From Treponema sp. (GTDB lineage: Bacteria > Spirochaetota > Spirochaetia > Treponematales > Treponemataceae), in the NCBI GenBank assembly GCA_016282455.1, contig JAEEKM010000134.1, positions 1-7,235 on the forward strand: a DNA stretch of 7,235 bases, given 5' to 3'. A program made the translations under genes and the position numbers. Below the pieces are notes generated by a model. That model worked only from the letters and a program-made list of their open reading frames with translations, made no database searches and was not told the DNA's origin. Position 1 is the stretch's first letter. Every line of letters starts with the position of its first letter. This document shows, piece by piece, positions 6,044 through 7,235 of this stretch.

Positions 6044-6970
6044 ATGGACAAAAATCAGCAGAAAGAAAAACTAGAAAAGAAAATCACAAAAACTTTCTCT
6101 GAACTTTTTTTGCTAAAAGAAGAGAATAAGACCGCTACGGAGGAATTCTCTTCATTAAAAACAAAGCTTGCAGAAAACATCTGGAAGTGGGCCGCCTGTA
6201 TTTTTGAAAAAATCGAAAATGCCGGACAGGAAATAATGGAATGCATAAACTTAAGCATCAATTCCTTTAAGGGCAGTCCTGATAAATACCTTGCCTACAT
6301 TTATGTTTCTCTCAAAAATGAAATCCGCCGTGCCAACGAAAAACAAAAGGCTTTTGAATCAAGCCAGATGAAATTTCCGGAGAAAAAACAGCAGGTTTTA
6401 AATCACATGATTCGCTGGGCAGAACAGTATGGAAAAAACATTTACGACCCGCACACACAGGAAGGGCTTGCAGTCCTTTTTAACACAGAGGCAGACAAAA
6501 TAAACAGGCTGCTTTACCTTCGAGAACGCACAAACACTCTCAAAGAAAAAACAATAATCGAAGATGGAGAAGAGTTTTCACTTTTGGAAACCAAATCTGT
6601 TTCGGAGGAAAAAGGCTATGGTAACCTTGACTTTACTTTTTTTGAAAAAACAGAAAGCCTGCTCGAAATCATTAAAAACATAAATGATACTTTTGAAAAC
6701 ACTCAGGAGAGAACAAAACCCTATCTTTCCGCCCTTGTAACAAGGCAGTTACTCTTTGAAGCAGAAAATGCAAACCTTGAAATTAAAACAATTCTTAACC
6801 TTATAGAAAATAACACTTTTGCAAAATACACGGAAGCAAAAAGAGTCATGGAATGCTTTGAAAAAGATGCTTTACCAACGCAGGAAGAAGTAGCCCGCTG
6901 GTTTGGAAGGGACAAGACAGATGCAAGCAGAAGCATGAAGACTTTTATGAATAAATTATCTTCTAGCTGA
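6044..6970 (+). CDS. Divergent sigma-70-like transcription factor, 308 residues
   Basis: The overall order resembles a sigma-70 protein. Residues about 45-100 include SFKGSPDKYLAYIYVSLKNE (74-93) followed by IRRANEKQ, like the region 2 helix 'F.~yl~.~i.nei.R'. FPEKKQQVLNHMIRWAEQYG (111-130), then PHTQEGLAVLFNTEADKINR (136-155), echoes region 3 ('E....~kI......~G..pt.eelA...').  EDGEEFSLLE (173-182) recalls the segment linking regions 3 and 4. The C-terminus LPTQEEVARWFGRDKTDASR (277-296), then SMKTFMNKL, reads as a region 4.2-type helix-turn-helix. The N-terminal 40 residues are a charged helix. Similarity is weak, and the aromatic residues of region 2.3/2.4 are not obvious, so it may be a sigma-derived DNA-binding regulator rather than a working sigma factor. 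As the last gene of the operon, next to the CARF-like gene, it could couple sensing to transcription. Its last 8 bases overlap the convergent pseudouridine synthase gene. Confidence 0.7.
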   Translation: MDKNQQKEKLEKKITKTFSELFLLKEENKTATEEFSSLKTKLAENIWKWAACIFEKIENAGQEIMECINLSINSFKGSPDKYLAYIYVSLKNEIRRANEKQKAFESSQMKFPEKKQQVLNHMIRWAEQYGKNIYDPHTQEGLAVLFNTEADKINRLLYLRERTNTLKEKTIIEDGEEFSLLETKSVSEEKGYGNLDFTFFEKTESLLEIIKNINDTFENTQERTKPYLSALVTRQLLFEAENANLEIKTILNLIENNTFAKYTEAKRVMECFEKDALPTQEEVARWFGRDKTDASRSMKTFMNKLSSS

Positions 6971-7235
6971 GCAAAAGCCGTATTTCTTCTTCGCTCAAAA
7001 ACCTGCACTCCCCGGGCTTAAGGTTTTCATCAAGTCTGAGTTCACCCATAGCAATTCTTTTTAAGGCCACCACTTCATTTTGTACCGCATGAAACATCCG
7101 CTTTACCTGATGAAACTTTCCTTCTGAAATTTCAAGACTGCATTCTCTTGAAGAAAGCCAGCATACACTTGCGCTCTTTGTTTTAAAACCATGTTCGCCC
7201 CTGAAATGCGGAAGCCATATTCCTTCGTTAAACAA
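6963..7235 (-). CDS. RsuA/RluB/RluE/RluF-family rRNA pseudouridine synthase, C-terminal part (5' truncated by window)
   Basis: The frame on the minus strand is open to the right edge, so the TTG at 7235 is not necessarily the start. The 90 visible residues include LEISEGKFHQVKRMFHA (34-50), the hallmark 'I.EGk.HQVkRM..a' motif of the RsuA family, followed by VVALKRIAMGELRLDENLKP (55-74) and the ending GECRFLSEEEIRLLL (75-89). These enzymes convert specific uridines of ribosomal RNA to pseudouridine. The catalytic GRLD motif and the S4-type RNA-binding domain would lie outside the window. The common 'avGN' after the motif reads AVQN here. It is a housekeeping gene, convergent with the operon and overlapping its last gene by 8 bases (6963-6970), with no visible terminator between them. 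Confidence 0.93.
   Translation of the reverse strand: MFNEGIWLPHFRGEHGFKTKSASVCWLSSRECSLEISEGKFHQVKRMFHAVQNEVVALKRIAMGELRLDENLKPGECRFLSEEEIRLLLS

Noticed and set aside
6968..6997. TGAGC...GCTCA short inverted repeat as a bidirectional terminator
   Set aside because: Only five outer pairs, a long loop, and no T-run after it on either strand.
1..7235. CRISPR array, tRNA, rRNA, insertion sequence or phage integrase
   Set aside because: No regularly spaced repeats, cloverleaf-like sequence, transposase motifs or terminal inverted repeats were seen on either strand.

Overview
The window (base composition clearly A/T-richer than G/C by eye, strong GGAGG-type Shine-Dalgarno sites, tight gene packing) looks like a bacterial chromosome segment. 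Lysine/glutamate-rich proteins and overall codon style suggest a Treponema-like spirochaete, but no marker gene here proves that; treat it as a moderate guess.

Layout. Seven genes run on the + strand. (1) 1-1407: the C-terminal part of a UPF1/DNA2-like superfamily 1 helicase, cut by the left edge. (2) 1404-3110: a 568-residue protein not recognised as a named family, with a winged-helix-like N-terminal segment and an HDR-type phospholipase-D-like patch near its C-terminus. (3) 3110-4831: a 573-residue protein with a weak, degenerate PLD-like N-terminal half and a long coiled coil. Genes 1-3 are joined by ATGA and TAATG stop/start overlaps. A 68-base gap follows, holding a hairpin that covers the next ribosome-binding site. 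(4) 4900-5118 and (5) 5129-5383: two small paralogous Cys/His proteins sharing a CGYYH motif. (6) 5385-6023: a stand-alone CARF-like protein resembling the TM1812/Csx2 group. (7) 6044-6970: a divergent sigma-70-like protein. The right end (6963-7235, minus strand) is the C-terminal part of an RsuA/RluB-family pseudouridine synthase, a housekeeping gene that converges on and overlaps gene 7 by 8 bases and probably marks the edge of the module.

How the genes may work together (inference). A UPF1-like helicase translationally coupled to PLD-like proteins recalls helicase-plus-PLD anti-phage systems such as Mokosh, while a solo CARF-like protein recalls cyclic-oligonucleotide sensing in type III CRISPR systems. 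No CRISPR array, Cas10 or effector nuclease is visible here. The combination of helicase, two large PLD-like proteins, tandem small zinc-binding candidates, a CARF-like sensor and a sigma-like factor is not one I can match to a named system, so it is a candidate undescribed defence or stress-response operon. Two related sequence elements with anti-Shine-Dalgarno potential precede the two small genes and suggest post-transcriptional control in the middle of the operon.
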